Of a stretch of 64,000 bases of DNA, positions 35,848 to 45,805 are shown one piece after another. The stretch is from positions 215,086 through 279,085 of the forward strand of contig NZ_QXFO01000022.1 of the NCBI RefSeq assembly GCF_003584105.1, written 5' to 3'. A program made the translations under genes and the position numbers. The DNA comes from Flagellimonas taeanensis (GTDB lineage Bacteria; Bacteroidota; Bacteroidia; Flavobacteriales; Flavobacteriaceae). Every line of letters begins with the position of its first letter. Positions within the stretch are counted from its first letter, which is position 1. The notes beneath the pieces were generated by a model. It worked only from the letters and a program-made list of their open reading frames with translations. It was not told the origin of the DNA and searched no databases.

Positions 35848-36627
35848 TTATGCATTCAATTTGATGAATCCCCCGTCTATCGGAAAGTCGGTGCCTGTTA
35901 TGAACGAAGCTTCATCCGAACAGAGGTAAAGGGCCAGATTGGCCACTTCCTCTGGTTTTCCCATACGGCCAATGGGTTGGGTCTTGGAGAGTTTTTCAAA
36001 CATCTCCTGTTCCTTGCCTGGATAGTTTTTGGAAATGAAACCATCCACAAAAGGGGTATGCACGCGAGCAGGGGAGATACTGTTGCAGCGGATGCCATGT
36101 CCCACATAGTCCTTGGCCACGGAATAGGTCATGGTCAATACGGCACCCTTGGTCATGGAGTAGGCAAACCTCTCCGGAATACCCACTGAGGCAGCAATCG
36201 ATGCCATGTTGAGGATGACCCCCGAGTCCCGTTCTTTCATTTTTCCAATAACGGCATACATGCAATTAAAGACCCCTTTGATGTTCACTTCATACAGTCG
36301 GTCGAGGTCAGATTCCGAGGTGTCTTCAATGTTGCCCACATGGGCAATGCCTGCATTGTTGATGAGTACGTCCAATGAATGGTCGGCGGCAATGTAGTCG
36401 ATTACCTTTTGGACCTGACCATGATTGGAAACATCGCATAGATGCGCTTGGGCCTTATGGCCCAAGTTGGTTATTTCTTCAACGACGTGTTGGGCCCTTT
36501 CCCATTGAAAGTCCAAAATATGTACGTTGGCCCCATTGATGGCAAACTGTTTGGAGAGGGCTTCGCCTATTCCGCTGCCGCCCCCTGTGATCAATACCGT
36601 TTTATTGTTATAGTTGAAGGATGCCAT
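35848..36627 (-). CDS. SDR oxidoreductase, probable 2-keto-3-deoxy-L-fuconate dehydrogenase
   Basis: The 259-residue SDR has a standard cofactor loop (ITGGGSGIGEA), an early Asp after the second strand (HILDFQ) that favours NAD, NNAG, and an intact Ser-Tyr-Lys triad (MASIAAS, AYSMTKGA). The C-terminal ITGTDFPIDGGF is typical. It lies between two fucosidases, close to fuconate dehydratase and the FAH-family hydrolase. The expected step is NAD-dependent oxidation of 2-keto-3-deoxy-L-fuconate at C4. Which SDR does which oxidation is inferred from order only. Confidence 0.8.
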   Translation of the reverse strand: MASFNYNNKTVLITGGGSGIGEALSKQFAINGANVHILDFQWERAQHVVEEITNLGHKAQAHLCDVSNHGQVQKVIDYIAADHSLDVLINNAGIAHVGNIEDTSESDLDRLYEVNIKGVFNCMYAVIGKMKERDSGVILNMASIAASVGIPERFAYSMTKGAVLTMTYSVAKDYVGHGIRCNSISPARVHTPFVDGFISKNYPGKEQEMFEKLSKTQPIGRMGKPEEVANLALYLCSDEASFITGTDFPIDGGFIKLNA

Positions 36628-36629
36628 TT

Positions 36630-37958
36630 TTATTTCAAGGTGATTTCTATGATAGTGTCCAAGGGATCTAACTTGTCTTTTGGGATTTGGACCAGCAATC
36701 CAAAACCGTTTTTTTGATGCACCAAGGTACTTTTGTCCTTGTAGAGTTTGACCGTTTTGATGTTGAGGTCAAAATCCTTCACGAACACTTTGTCGTCCTG
36801 CTCCAGTAGGTGCAGGTATATTGTTTTTTCTTTTTGGGTAGAGGCCATTTCTTCGGTAGGAGGGACAGGTCCTGCTGATGTGGCATAGATGGTTTCCCCG
36901 TTTTCACGCATCCATTGCCCCATTTTTTTGAGGGATTCCTTGTGCTCTTCCTGAATTTTCCCATTGGGCATGGGGCCAACATTGAGCAACAAGTTGCTTC
37001 CATGACCTGCGGCCTTTACCATATAGTGAACCAACTCTTTTTCCGATTTATGGCTTCTGTCCTGAAGGTTAAAGCCCCATGATCCGTTGATGGTCTCGCA
37101 GACTTCCAAGGGCAACTGCCCAATATCCGATGCCGGGGTGCCAAAGCCGGTAGTGTTCTTTCCGGGCAGGTCTTTTTCGAACATCTGGAAATCCTCTCCT
37201 TCTATCGGGGCCAAATGATGGTTGTTTCCGATAAGACACTGGGGCTGAAGATCATGGATCAATTTATAGATTTCATCATAATGCCAATCCACTTGGAGTT
37301 TTCCAAATTTTTTGCCGTCCCATTCTTTTTGGTCCCAATGCCCATCGAACCAAATGCCGGCAATGTCCCCATAATTGGTCAAAAGCTCTGTGAGCTGGGC
37401 CTTCATAAAGTTGATGTACTTGTCCCAATCGCCCGTACCCCTGCCGGGAATATTGGTCCCTGTCCTTCCCCTTGGATAGTAATCATCTTCGTGCCAGTCC
37501 AGCAGGGAATAGTAAAAGAACAGTTTGATTCCCTCTTTATGGCAAGCATCGGCCAACTGTTTCAAAACATCCTTTCCATAAGGAGTGCTGTCCACAATAT
37601 CGTAAGAACTGGCCTTGGTGTCGAACATGGAGAAGCCATCGTGGTGCCTACTGGTAATGGTAATGTATTTCATGCCCGCATCCTTGGCCATTTTTACCCA
37701 TTCCTCCGCATCAAAGGCTACTGGATTGAAGAACGTGGGCAACTTTTCATAGGCATCAATGGAAATGTTCTGGTTGTTCATGACCCATTCGCCATCACCC
37801 AAAATACTGTACACGCCCCAATGGATGAACAGCCCGAACCTGGCCTCTTGAAACCAATGCCTTGTTTCCAGGTTTTCTGGGGAAGGGCTATAATCCTTCT
37901 GTCCTTGGCCATGTGCCAATGTGCTGAGGAAAAGTAACAGAACCACGGAATTTTTCAT
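36630..37958 (-). CDS. GH29 alpha-L-fucosidase
   Basis: The start at 37958 gives 442 residues and a normal signal peptide (MKNSVVLLLFLSTLAHGQ). A longer in-frame start would overlap the dehydratase gene. GH29 motifs are FGLFIHWGVYSILGDGEW, ITSRHHDGFSMFDT and the nucleophile in GIWFDGHWD (Asp205). A beta-sandwich domain ends the protein. It is 2 bp from the SDR gene and 8 bp after fuconate dehydratase, so it is deeply embedded in the operon. Confidence 0.91.
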   Translation of the reverse strand: MKNSVVLLLFLSTLAHGQGQKDYSPSPENLETRHWFQEARFGLFIHWGVYSILGDGEWVMNNQNISIDAYEKLPTFFNPVAFDAEEWVKMAKDAGMKYITITSRHHDGFSMFDTKASSYDIVDSTPYGKDVLKQLADACHKEGIKLFFYYSLLDWHEDDYYPRGRTGTNIPGRGTGDWDKYINFMKAQLTELLTNYGDIAGIWFDGHWDQKEWDGKKFGKLQVDWHYDEIYKLIHDLQPQCLIGNNHHLAPIEGEDFQMFEKDLPGKNTTGFGTPASDIGQLPLEVCETINGSWGFNLQDRSHKSEKELVHYMVKAAGHGSNLLLNVGPMPNGKIQEEHKESLKKMGQWMRENGETIYATSAGPVPPTEEMASTQKEKTIYLHLLEQDDKVFVKDFDLNIKTVKLYKDKSTLVHQKNGFGLLVQIPKDKLDPLDTIIEITLK

Positions 37959-37966
37959 TATATACC

Positions 37967-39283
37967 TCATAAGGTTGCTGTTTGATGGGAGGACCACACT
38001 TTTCCCTGCGGGAAGGTGTGGTCCTTCAAGGATTCTTTTTTCATTTGGATGCTATACCCAGGCATGAGCGGGAGCATGTATGCTCCATTTTTAATGGTCA
38101 CCGGGTCCAAAAAATGTTCGTGGAGGTGGTCCACATACTCAATGACGCGACCCTCCATGCTGCCACTGATGCTTATATAATCCACCATGGACAGGTGCTG
38201 TACGTATTCGCAGAGACCAACACCTCCGGCATGGGGGCATATGGGAATTTGGAACTTGGCAGCCATGAGCATTATGGCCAAGTTTTCATTTACACCGCCC
38301 ACCCTACAGCTGTCTATCTGGCAGATTTCAAAGGATTTTGCCTGCATCAATTGTTTGAAGATGACACGGTTTTGGCAATGCTCACCCGTGGCCACTTTAA
38401 TGGGGGCAATGGCTTTGGCGATTCTGGCATGCCCTAGGACATCGTCTGGGCTTGTGGGTTCCTCGATCCACCATGGGTCAAATTTTTTCAATTGTGCAAG
38501 ATTGTCAATGGCCTCCTGGACATCCCATTTTTGGTTGGCATCCATCATCAATTTGATGTCATGGCCAATTTCTTCCCGAATTAGGGCAGCCCGGCGCATA
38601 TCGTCCTCAAGGCTGGAGCCCACTTTCATTTTGAGGTGTTTGAAACCTTCTTCCTTTGCCTCGCGGCACAATCGCCTCACTTTCTCGTCCGAATATCCCA
38701 ACCAACCAGCTGAGGTGGTGTAGGCAGGATACCCGTGTGCCATGAGATGGTCGATACGTTCTTGCTTGGTCGCCTCAATTTTTTTGAGGAGATTCAAAGC
38801 CTCATCGGGGGTAATGGCATCGGTGATGTAGGTGAAATCCACGCAGGATACCAATTCTTCAGGTGTCATATCGGCCAAAAGTCTCCAAAGGGGTTTTTCC
38901 TCTATTTTGGCATATAGGTCCCAAACGGCATTGACCAAGGCCCCGGTCGCCAGATGGATGACCCCTTTTTCTGGTCCAAGCCATCTCAATTGACTATCGC
39001 TGGTCATCATTTTCCAAAAGGCACCCATGTCCGAGGTGAAACTTTCGAGACTTTTTCCCACAACTAAATGCGACATTGCCTTGATGGCAGCCACACATAC
39101 CTCATTGCCACGGCCTATGGTAAAGGTGAGCCCATGACCTTCAATCTGTTGGGGATGGTCTGTCTGTAGGATAACGTAGGCGGCAGAATAATCGGGATCG
39201 GGATTTGTTGCATCCGACCCATCCAGTGTCAGGCTGGTGGGAAAACGGATGTCTTTTACTTTAATGTCTGTAATTGTGGTCAT
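37967..39283 (-). CDS. L-fuconate dehydratase (enolase superfamily)
   Basis: The start at 39283 (MTTITDIKVKDIRFPTS) gives 438 residues, the usual length; a start at 39310 would add nine polar residues. Mandelate-racemase-type motifs are complete: catalytic Lys in HLKMKVGS, metal ligands in MMDANQKWD, WWIEEPTSPDD and ATGEHCQNR, and the general base/acid His in ICPHAGGVGLCEY. The ALVNAVWDLYAKIEEKPLW and GWLGYSDEKV segments are characteristic of fuconate dehydratases. It converts L-fuconate into 2-keto-3-deoxy-L-fuconate. It is the first catabolic gene after the AraC regulator. Confidence 0.93.
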   Translation of the reverse strand: MTTITDIKVKDIRFPTSLTLDGSDATNPDPDYSAAYVILQTDHPQQIEGHGLTFTIGRGNEVCVAAIKAMSHLVVGKSLESFTSDMGAFWKMMTSDSQLRWLGPEKGVIHLATGALVNAVWDLYAKIEEKPLWRLLADMTPEELVSCVDFTYITDAITPDEALNLLKKIEATKQERIDHLMAHGYPAYTTSAGWLGYSDEKVRRLCREAKEEGFKHLKMKVGSSLEDDMRRAALIREEIGHDIKLMMDANQKWDVQEAIDNLAQLKKFDPWWIEEPTSPDDVLGHARIAKAIAPIKVATGEHCQNRVIFKQLMQAKSFEICQIDSCRVGGVNENLAIMLMAAKFQIPICPHAGGVGLCEYVQHLSMVDYISISGSMEGRVIEYVDHLHEHFLDPVTIKNGAYMLPLMPGYSIQMKKESLKDHTFPQGKVWSSHQTATL

Positions 39284-39385
39284 AGTTTTGGTATGGGAAA
39301 ATTCCCGCATAAAATTAGAAGTACATTTGATGATGGGCTACCAAAAAAAACACCAAAAACGGTACTTTTTTTGCCTTTTTATCAT

Positions 39386-40255
39386 TTATTCTGATTTTTT
39401 GTAAGATTTAATATAGTCTTTTGGGGACATCTTCTTTATGGTCCTGAACTGACGGTTAAAATTTGAAATGTTGTTAAAACCTGATTCATAAGCGGTTCCC
39501 GTGATATTGTTTTCGTTTTCCAGTAATAGTTTGCAGGCATACCCTATCCTGACCTCATTAAGGTACCGCGTGAAGGTTTTTCGGTGTGTCCTTTTAAAAA
39601 AACGACTGAAAGCAGATGGATTCATTCCTATGAGTTGGGCCACCTCACCTAAATTGACCTCATTTTTAAAGTTATCAAAAATATATCCATAGACCTTGCG
39701 GAGCTTTTTGTTTTCATTTTGTTCAAAATTGTCCATGTACCCTATACTGGACAAGAATTCATGGTCTTTATGCTTGGTCAATTTGTTCAATAGTTCAATC
39801 AAGGCAATGGTCTTTGAAAATGAATCCATGACGGGCATGTTTTCAAAGTATTTTTGGATGTCTGTACCTGTTGATTGGAACTTAATGCCCCTTATGGCTG
39901 TCTCCAGCATGAGGCCAATATGGGAAAGTTCAACAGACTTGAAAAAGGCTTCCCCCAAAAAGTCTTCTGTAAAATGGATGGCCACGGCTTCGGCGGCATT
40001 GGGGTCTTCGGCTTCAAAATAGTGGTCATCGTTCAGCCACATATGGGGAAGGTTCTTGCCCAAGAGCACCACTTCCCCTGGCTGGAACTTTTGGATGCTG
40101 TCCCCAATAAATCTTGTGCCTGTACTCTTTTTGATAAAGACCAATTCAAGCTCAGGATGGTAATGCCAAACTTTTAAAAAGTAGGGGTAACTATTTTGGG
40201 TGACGGAAAACGATGAACTGGCATCACTTTTACGGTTCAATAAATGAAGCTTCAT
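39386..40255 (-). CDS. AraC-family transcriptional regulator
   Basis: The 289-residue protein has a cupin-like N-terminal sensor (YFLKVWHYHPELELVFIKKSTGTRFIGD) and a C-terminal double helix-turn-helix (about 185-289) with GEVAQLIGMNPSAFSRFFKRTHRKTF, YLNEVRIGYACKLL and GFNNISNFNRQFRTIKKMSPKDY. It lies at the head of the minus-strand fucose cluster and 372 bp from the divergent SusC gene, so it probably activates both directions when fucose or a fucose-derived acid binds the cupin. Confidence 0.9.
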   Translation of the reverse strand: MKLHLLNRKSDASSSFSVTQNSYPYFLKVWHYHPELELVFIKKSTGTRFIGDSIQKFQPGEVVLLGKNLPHMWLNDDHYFEAEDPNAAEAVAIHFTEDFLGEAFFKSVELSHIGLMLETAIRGIKFQSTGTDIQKYFENMPVMDSFSKTIALIELLNKLTKHKDHEFLSSIGYMDNFEQNENKKLRKVYGYIFDNFKNEVNLGEVAQLIGMNPSAFSRFFKRTHRKTFTRYLNEVRIGYACKLLLENENNITGTAYESGFNNISNFNRQFRTIKKMSPKDYIKSYKKSE

Positions 40256-40627
40256 ACCATTCTGCTTTTAAACCAATTTATAAACATATTGAATAGCTGC
40301 TTTTTCTGTTTCTATGCCCATATGGCACCTTTCAAAAACCGGGGACTTGGAATCTTGTTTGGGGTCTTGTCCAAAGCTTTGATTCAAAACTTCTTAGACT
40401 CGTTTTACATGCTATATTTCCAAAAATAAAGGTAATGAGGTATAATGGGCAAAAAAAGTATCATTTTATGTCAAATAAGAGGTGGTGAATGTTTTTTTTT
40501 AACAATTCATTTGCATTAATCATCGGAAGGACACGATGAATTTGATGTATAAAATCATCAAAATATACAATTAAAATTCACTAACAACTCAAAATTTTAA
40601 CCAGTACACTAAACAACTCGCAATCTT
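40256..40627. promoter_or_regulatory. Divergent AraC/SusC intergenic region
   Basis: This 372-bp AT-rich gap separates the AraC gene (minus) from the SusC gene (plus) and must carry the promoters of both. On the plus strand TTTG at 40510-40513 and TGAATTTG at 40537-40544 partly match the -33 and -7 elements, but the 23-bp spacing is longer than usual, so the assignment is weak. On the minus strand TATGTTTA about 20 bp before the AraC start is a possible -7 element. No clear operator repeat was seen. Confidence 0.4.
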
Positions 40628-43600
40628 ATGAAAAAAAAGCTAATCTTGATTTTAATGCTTGCGCTAAGCTCAGGGTATGTGTTTGGCCAGAGCATTACAG
40701 TGACGGGATCGATAGTCGATGCCGAGACGAACCAACCCGTACCAGGCGTTACTGTCTTGCAAATGGGAGCCGCCAATGGCGCTTCGTCCGATTTTGATGG
40801 GAACTATTCCATAGAAGTGCCCTCGAATGCCACGTTGAGGTTCACCGCCATTGGGTACGAATCCCAAGAAATAGTGGTCAATGGAAGAACCGTTATCAAT
40901 GTGGTGATGTCCATAAATACGGAACAACTAAATGAAGTAGTGGTGACGGGTTTGGGCATTACCAGGGAGAAAAAAGCCTTGGGCTATGCAACGGCAACCG
41001 TAGAGGCCGAGGCCCTTACAGAGGTGGCCACTCCCAACATTGCTGCAGCGCTTTATGGTAGGGCCCCAGGGGTGCAGATCTCAGCAACTCCGGGAGGCGC
41101 CACCAGTGCCGTCAATATCACGATTCGCGGTGCACAGTCCATTACAGGGACCAGTACTCCCTTGATCATTAAAGATGGTATCCCGATCAGGAATGGGGAC
41201 GTGAACAACGGTAACTATTGGGACGATCAACGGATACGTGGAAACGGCCTTAATGACATCAACCCAGAAGATATTGAAAGCATTTCCATTCTAAAAGGGG
41301 CTTCGGCAGCTGCGCTTTATGGGTCTGAAGCCACCAACGGGGTAGTGCTCATTACCACAAAGAAAGGAAAAGGAAGAGGCTGGAGCGCTGATTTCAACAC
41401 GGCCTACAATTTTGACAGGGTGGCGTATCTGCCAGAATTTCAAAATGAAAGAGGGCCGGGCTACCCCTTAAGCATTTCAGATGCTGGACAGGATGAGAAC
41501 TTGTTCCTGTACTACGATCTGGATGGAGATAATGTGAACGAGACCAGGGGCCTCATAGGCACCACGTTGAACTTTGGTCCTCGGTTCGATGGACAACCCA
41601 CTTTGGCCTGGGATGGAAAAATACGTCCCTATTTGCCCCAGGACAGTTACTCTGGATTGTTCAATACGGCACATACCACAAGGTACAATACATCGGTATC
41701 GAACGTTACCGAAAATTCGAATACACGTTTTTCCTTTACACGCTCGGACAATGGTTCCATTGTTCCCAATTCAAGCAGCTACAAGAACATATTTAACTTG
41801 AATACCACGATCAATTGGACAGAGGGGTTCCGATCTACGTTGGTTGTTGATTATATCAATGGCAGAGTGAACAACCGTCCTTACAAAATTGATCGGCTTA
41901 TGAACAATTTTGGCGGGATGATGAGCCGTTTTGACAGTGCCGAATGGTACAAGGACAGATACCAAACCAGTTTGGGATATCGTTGGGTCACCGGGGCCAA
42001 CCAAAGTCTTACACCCGATGAAAACATTATTTATGGTGGCTATAAGGAGCCTGTGCTGGAATACTTGTACAGAGCGAACAGGTTCCAATCCGAAGAAAGG
42101 AGCGATAGGGTGATCGGTAACTTGACCCTGGAGTGGGACCTGGCCGATAACCTTACCCTAAGGGGAAGGGTCTCCAATGATTTTACTACGGAATACATTG
42201 AGAACAGAAATCCAAACGAGGTACCCATCGCTTTTGGCAACTCGGGCTATTTTAGCATGTCCACCCGAACCAATTCCATCAAATATGGGGAGCTTTTGTT
42301 GAGCTATACCGCCCAAATCAATGATGACTTTTCCCTTTTGGCACGCTTGGGCTATAATGCAACAGAACAAAAAATGAGATATACCAGCGCCTTCACGGAT
42401 GGAGGGTTGAGTGTTGAAAATTGGTTCGATGTTGCTGCCAGTGTCAATCAAGCCAGACAGGACAATGATAGGGAAAACCTGATCAAGGATGCCATGATCG
42501 GTCTGCTCAATCTGGACTATAAGGGTATTTTTTATGTTGAAGGAACGATAAGAAGGGATAGGACCTCTACCATGTCACCACAGAACAACAGCTTTATCTA
42601 CCCGTCGGTGAACAGTAGTTTCATCCTTTCTGACGCGTTCGCAATGCCCGAAGCGATCAATCTTTTGAAAATACGCGGTTCTTGGGGAATTGTGGGTAAC
42701 TATCCCAGCATTTATAGCGCCAATATTGCCTATAATCAAAACAACCTTGGCGTACAGGGCGGTGGTTCCTCCATACTCTACACCACCTTGCCCACCGATT
42801 TTGGGAATGATAACATAAAGCCCGAGGAAAAGCACGAATATGAGTTTGGAGTGGAAGCCAATTTGTTCGACAATAGGTTCATTTTTGAAACGACCTATTA
42901 CAATGCTCAGATCCAAGACCAGATTTTGGGGCTCACCATTCCCATAACCGCTGGGGGCTCATCAGTCCTCTCAAATGTGGGGACCTTGCGAAACTCGGGT
43001 ATTGAAGTGGGATTGACATATTTTCCCATACGCGGCCAAAACGTGAACTGGGAATTGGGGATCACAGGTTCCAGACAATGGAACAAGGTAGAAAAATTGG
43101 CGCCCGGGCTCGATGAGATCATCCATGCGGATTATGATGGAAATGCGGCCCAATTGGTTTCAAGGGTAGGGCAGCCCATGGGAGATCTGTTGGCCCACCC
43201 GGTAGCTACAGACAGCCAGGGCAGAAAGATTGTTGACCCCAACGGGATGTATAAAGTAGATCCAGATACCCTTGTGACGGTTGGAAATGCCCAACCCAAA
43301 GTGATTGGAGGTATCCGTTCTGGGTTGACCATCAAGAATTTCAGCCTGAATGTATTGGCCGATTATAGGATTGGGGGGCATGTGATGCCCACGGCCCTTA
43401 ATTGGATGACATCACGCGGTCTAACCGAAGAAAGTTTGAACTACAGTACATCGGAAAGAGGGGGACTCAGCTATTATGAAACCAACGATGGCACCCGTGT
43501 CCAGATAGCGGCCAATGCCACTTCCGGGCCTAACGGGGAGCAGGTATTCCATGATGGTATCCTTTTGGAAGGGGTACAGGCCGATGGCTCTGAGAACGAT

Positions 43601-43945
43601 GTGATCGTTTCAAATCCTGAGTACTATTTTACAGTCTATAATTGGGGAGGACCACAGTATAGCCCCAATACGCGCTACGAACTGTACATACAAGAGAACA
43701 ATTATCTGAAACTAAGAGAGATATCATTGGGGTATTCGCTAGCAAGGAAAGTGGTGGATAAAATAGGATTGAAGTCCCTTGATCTTTCCCTATTTGGCAG
43801 AAACCTCTTTTATATCTATAGGAGTATAAAGAATATGGATGCCGAGCAGACCACCGCCGGTTCAAATTGGTTCCAGAACGTGAACAATGTGGGGAACGGT
43901 TTTTCTACCCGTTCATTTGGACTCCAAGTAAGGGCGAGATTATAA
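40628..43945 (+). CDS. susC: SusC/RagA-family TonB-dependent outer-membrane transporter
   Basis: The 1105-residue protein has a signal peptide (to about residue 21), a carboxypeptidase-regulatory-like domain (VTGSIVDAETNQPVPGVTVLQ, FDGNYSIEVP), the Ton-box-like segment before LNEVVVTGLGI, a plug domain (VQISATPGGATSAVNITIRGAQS, GASAAALYGSEATNGVVLITTKKGKG) and a C-terminal 22-strand barrel that ends in an aromatic/basic strand. It imports oligosaccharides with its SusD partner, encoded 22 bp downstream. In this locus the probable substrate is a fucose-containing glycan. Confidence 0.95.
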   Translation: MKKKLILILMLALSSGYVFGQSITVTGSIVDAETNQPVPGVTVLQMGAANGASSDFDGNYSIEVPSNATLRFTAIGYESQEIVVNGRTVINVVMSINTEQLNEVVVTGLGITREKKALGYATATVEAEALTEVATPNIAAALYGRAPGVQISATPGGATSAVNITIRGAQSITGTSTPLIIKDGIPIRNGDVNNGNYWDDQRIRGNGLNDINPEDIESISILKGASAAALYGSEATNGVVLITTKKGKGRGWSADFNTAYNFDRVAYLPEFQNERGPGYPLSISDAGQDENLFLYYDLDGDNVNETRGLIGTTLNFGPRFDGQPTLAWDGKIRPYLPQDSYSGLFNTAHTTRYNTSVSNVTENSNTRFSFTRSDNGSIVPNSSSYKNIFNLNTTINWTEGFRSTLVVDYINGRVNNRPYKIDRLMNNFGGMMSRFDSAEWYKDRYQTSLGYRWVTGANQSLTPDENIIYGGYKEPVLEYLYRANRFQSEERSDRVIGNLTLEWDLADNLTLRGRVSNDFTTEYIENRNPNEVPIAFGNSGYFSMSTRTNSIKYGELLLSYTAQINDDFSLLARLGYNATEQKMRYTSAFTDGGLSVENWFDVAASVNQARQDNDRENLIKDAMIGLLNLDYKGIFYVEGTIRRDRTSTMSPQNNSFIYPSVNSSFILSDAFAMPEAINLLKIRGSWGIVGNYPSIYSANIAYNQNNLGVQGGGSSILYTTLPTDFGNDNIKPEEKHEYEFGVEANLFDNRFIFETTYYNAQIQDQILGLTIPITAGGSSVLSNVGTLRNSGIEVGLTYFPIRGQNVNWELGITGSRQWNKVEKLAPGLDEIIHADYDGNAAQLVSRVGQPMGDLLAHPVATDSQGRKIVDPNGMYKVDPDTLVTVGNAQPKVIGGIRSGLTIKNFSLNVLADYRIGGHVMPTALNWMTSRGLTEESLNYSTSERGGLSYYETNDGTRVQIAANATSGPNGEQVFHDGILLEGVQADGSENDVIVSNPEYYFTVYNWGGPQYSPNTRYELYIQENNYLKLREISLGYSLARKVVDKIGLKSLDLSLFGRNLFYIYRSIKNMDAEQTTAGSNWFQNVNNVGNGFSTRSFGLQVRARL

Positions 43946-43967
43946 TATAAAGTTGAACAACTGAATT

Positions 43968-45566
43968 ATGAAAAATTTTATGAAACAGATATCAAAAACA
44001 ATCGTTTCGATGTTGGTGTTGGTTGTGCTTGTCTCTTGTACCGAGGACAAATTTGCAAACTACTACCCAGATCCGTCAAAATTATCACAGGGTACTGTGG
44101 ACAAGCAGTTCACAGGATTTCTTCAGACCAATAGGGAATATGTATTGCCTGCCTATTGGAACTATTTTGTTGTGTTGCGCAATACCTTACAATATTACAA
44201 CCAAGCCGTAGGGTGGATAAACGCCAATAACCAATATGTGCCCGGGGCCGCTTCGATCAGTGATCGATGGAGCAACTATTATCAGCTGTTGTCCCAGTAC
44301 AGGGAATTGGAGAAGATATACAACAATCTTTCGCCGGAAGAGCAGGCGTTGAACGAAATCTATATGATCACGGCAACGATTTACCTGTATGACTTTACCC
44401 AAGTGACCATCGACCTCCATGGGGACATCCCTTTCACCGAAGCGGGCAAACTGAGCCAGAACGGTGGCGATTATATCGCTTCCTTGGCCCCTTACGATAG
44501 TGCGGAAGACCTCTATACCATGATGCTGGATGATTTGAGTGACTTTTCCCGAAAGTTGGGAACCATAAATGTCAACCCAGGCATCTTGGTGGGTTTCGGG
44601 GCCCAGGACTATATCAACAAAGGAGATATTGAAAAATGGCAAAAATTCTGCAATTCGTTACGGTTGCGGATGTTGACAAGGGTTTCCGGAGCAGGGGAGT
44701 TTTCAAGCAGGGCGCAGGCAGAGATCAATGAGATCCTGAACGATCCCACTACTTATCCAATTGTGGAGACGAATGATGAAAACATCCAGATCACCGTCTA
44801 TGACTTGAGTACCCCATTGGATTCCGAAGGCTTCCAGACCGGTTTGGAGGATTGGAACGGAAACATTGCAGGAAAAGCAATGATTGACCACATGCTGGCC
44901 AATGGTGACCCAAGACTACGTGCCATGTTCGAGCCGGGCGAGAACAATGCCGAGGAGGAATATATCGGATTGGACCCCTTGCTGAATCCGGGCACCCAGG
45001 AAACCTTGATCAACTCTGGTGAATTGACCATTTACAATCGGTCCACCCTCAGTAGGAACGATTATTTCCCTGGATTGATCATCACGGCATGGGAAGTGAA
45101 CTTCTTGAAGGCCGAAGCCTATATGGGTGTGAACGATGCCATGGCAAAAGAGGCTTATGAAAGAGGAATCACGGAATCCATCAATTTTTACTATCAGGTA
45201 AGGGAGTTGAGCAATGATGCAACCTCACCCGAACTGGTGGCCCTAGGGGATACCGAAATATCGGATTACCTCGCATCCGCGGCGGTCAGTTGGGACAATG
45301 CCACAAGTGAAGAGGAAAAAATGAACCTTATTGCAACCCAAAAATGGCTCAGTTTCAATGTTATCCAACCCTATGAAAACTGGGCAGAACTTAGAAGGCT
45401 GAACGCCCCTGAACTGGATTTTTGGGTCGACCCGGCCAATGCCCAATCCCTTCCACCCAATCGCTGGATCTATCCGAACAGCGAATTGGTGTACAACACT
45501 GAAAATTACAATGCCGTCAAGAGCAACGATAACCTATCCACTAAAATATTTTGGGACATAGATTGA
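43968..45566 (+). CDS. susD: SusD/RagB-like glycan-binding lipoprotein
   Basis: The 532-residue lipoprotein has a lipobox with Cys24 (VVLVSC). Helical TPR-like segments include AGKLSQNGGDYIASLAPYDSAEDLYTMML and GDIEKWQKFCNSLRLRMLTRVSG, and the C-terminal AATQKWLSFNVIQPYENWAELRRLNAPELDFW-like region matches the SusD-like_2 group. It caps the SusC channel on the cell surface and selects glycans. A strong terminator follows 35 bp after its stop. Confidence 0.92.
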   Translation: MKNFMKQISKTIVSMLVLVVLVSCTEDKFANYYPDPSKLSQGTVDKQFTGFLQTNREYVLPAYWNYFVVLRNTLQYYNQAVGWINANNQYVPGAASISDRWSNYYQLLSQYRELEKIYNNLSPEEQALNEIYMITATIYLYDFTQVTIDLHGDIPFTEAGKLSQNGGDYIASLAPYDSAEDLYTMMLDDLSDFSRKLGTINVNPGILVGFGAQDYINKGDIEKWQKFCNSLRLRMLTRVSGAGEFSSRAQAEINEILNDPTTYPIVETNDENIQITVYDLSTPLDSEGFQTGLEDWNGNIAGKAMIDHMLANGDPRLRAMFEPGENNAEEEYIGLDPLLNPGTQETLINSGELTIYNRSTLSRNDYFPGLIITAWEVNFLKAEAYMGVNDAMAKEAYERGITESINFYYQVRELSNDATSPELVALGDTEISDYLASAAVSWDNATSEEEKMNLIATQKWLSFNVIQPYENWAELRRLNAPELDFWVDPANAQSLPPNRWIYPNSELVYNTENYNAVKSNDNLSTKIFWDID

Positions 45567-45601
45567 TGAGTTTAGTTTTTTTGATTTAGTTTTTTTAATT
45601 C

Positions 45602-45640
45602 ATGCCCGGTGGTAAATCTCCCTTACTGCCGGGCATTTTT
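45602..45640 (+). terminator. Rho-independent terminator after SusD
   Basis: ATGCCCGG at 45602-45609 pairs with CCGGGCAT at 45629-45636. The stem extends inward through wobble pairs (TGGTAA with TTACTG), and TTTTT follows. It would end or attenuate the SusC/SusD transcript before the next three genes. Confidence 0.85.
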
Positions 45641-45805
45641 AATAAGATAGCGACTATGGTAGGGACAGTCCGATCGATATTTGAAAATACCTGCTCTTAT
45701 GATCCGATACGGGGAGATGCTTATTGTGAAAATCCAGAAATGTAACGTATAAGTCAGATGAAGGTTGTAATATAGATGTAAATAAAGGTGAAAGACCATC
45801 CAAAT

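Noticed and set aside
40510..40544. Firm promoter call for the first SusC gene
   Set aside because: The -33-like and -7-like elements are 23 bp apart and the -7 has a mismatch, so I describe the region without assigning a promoter.
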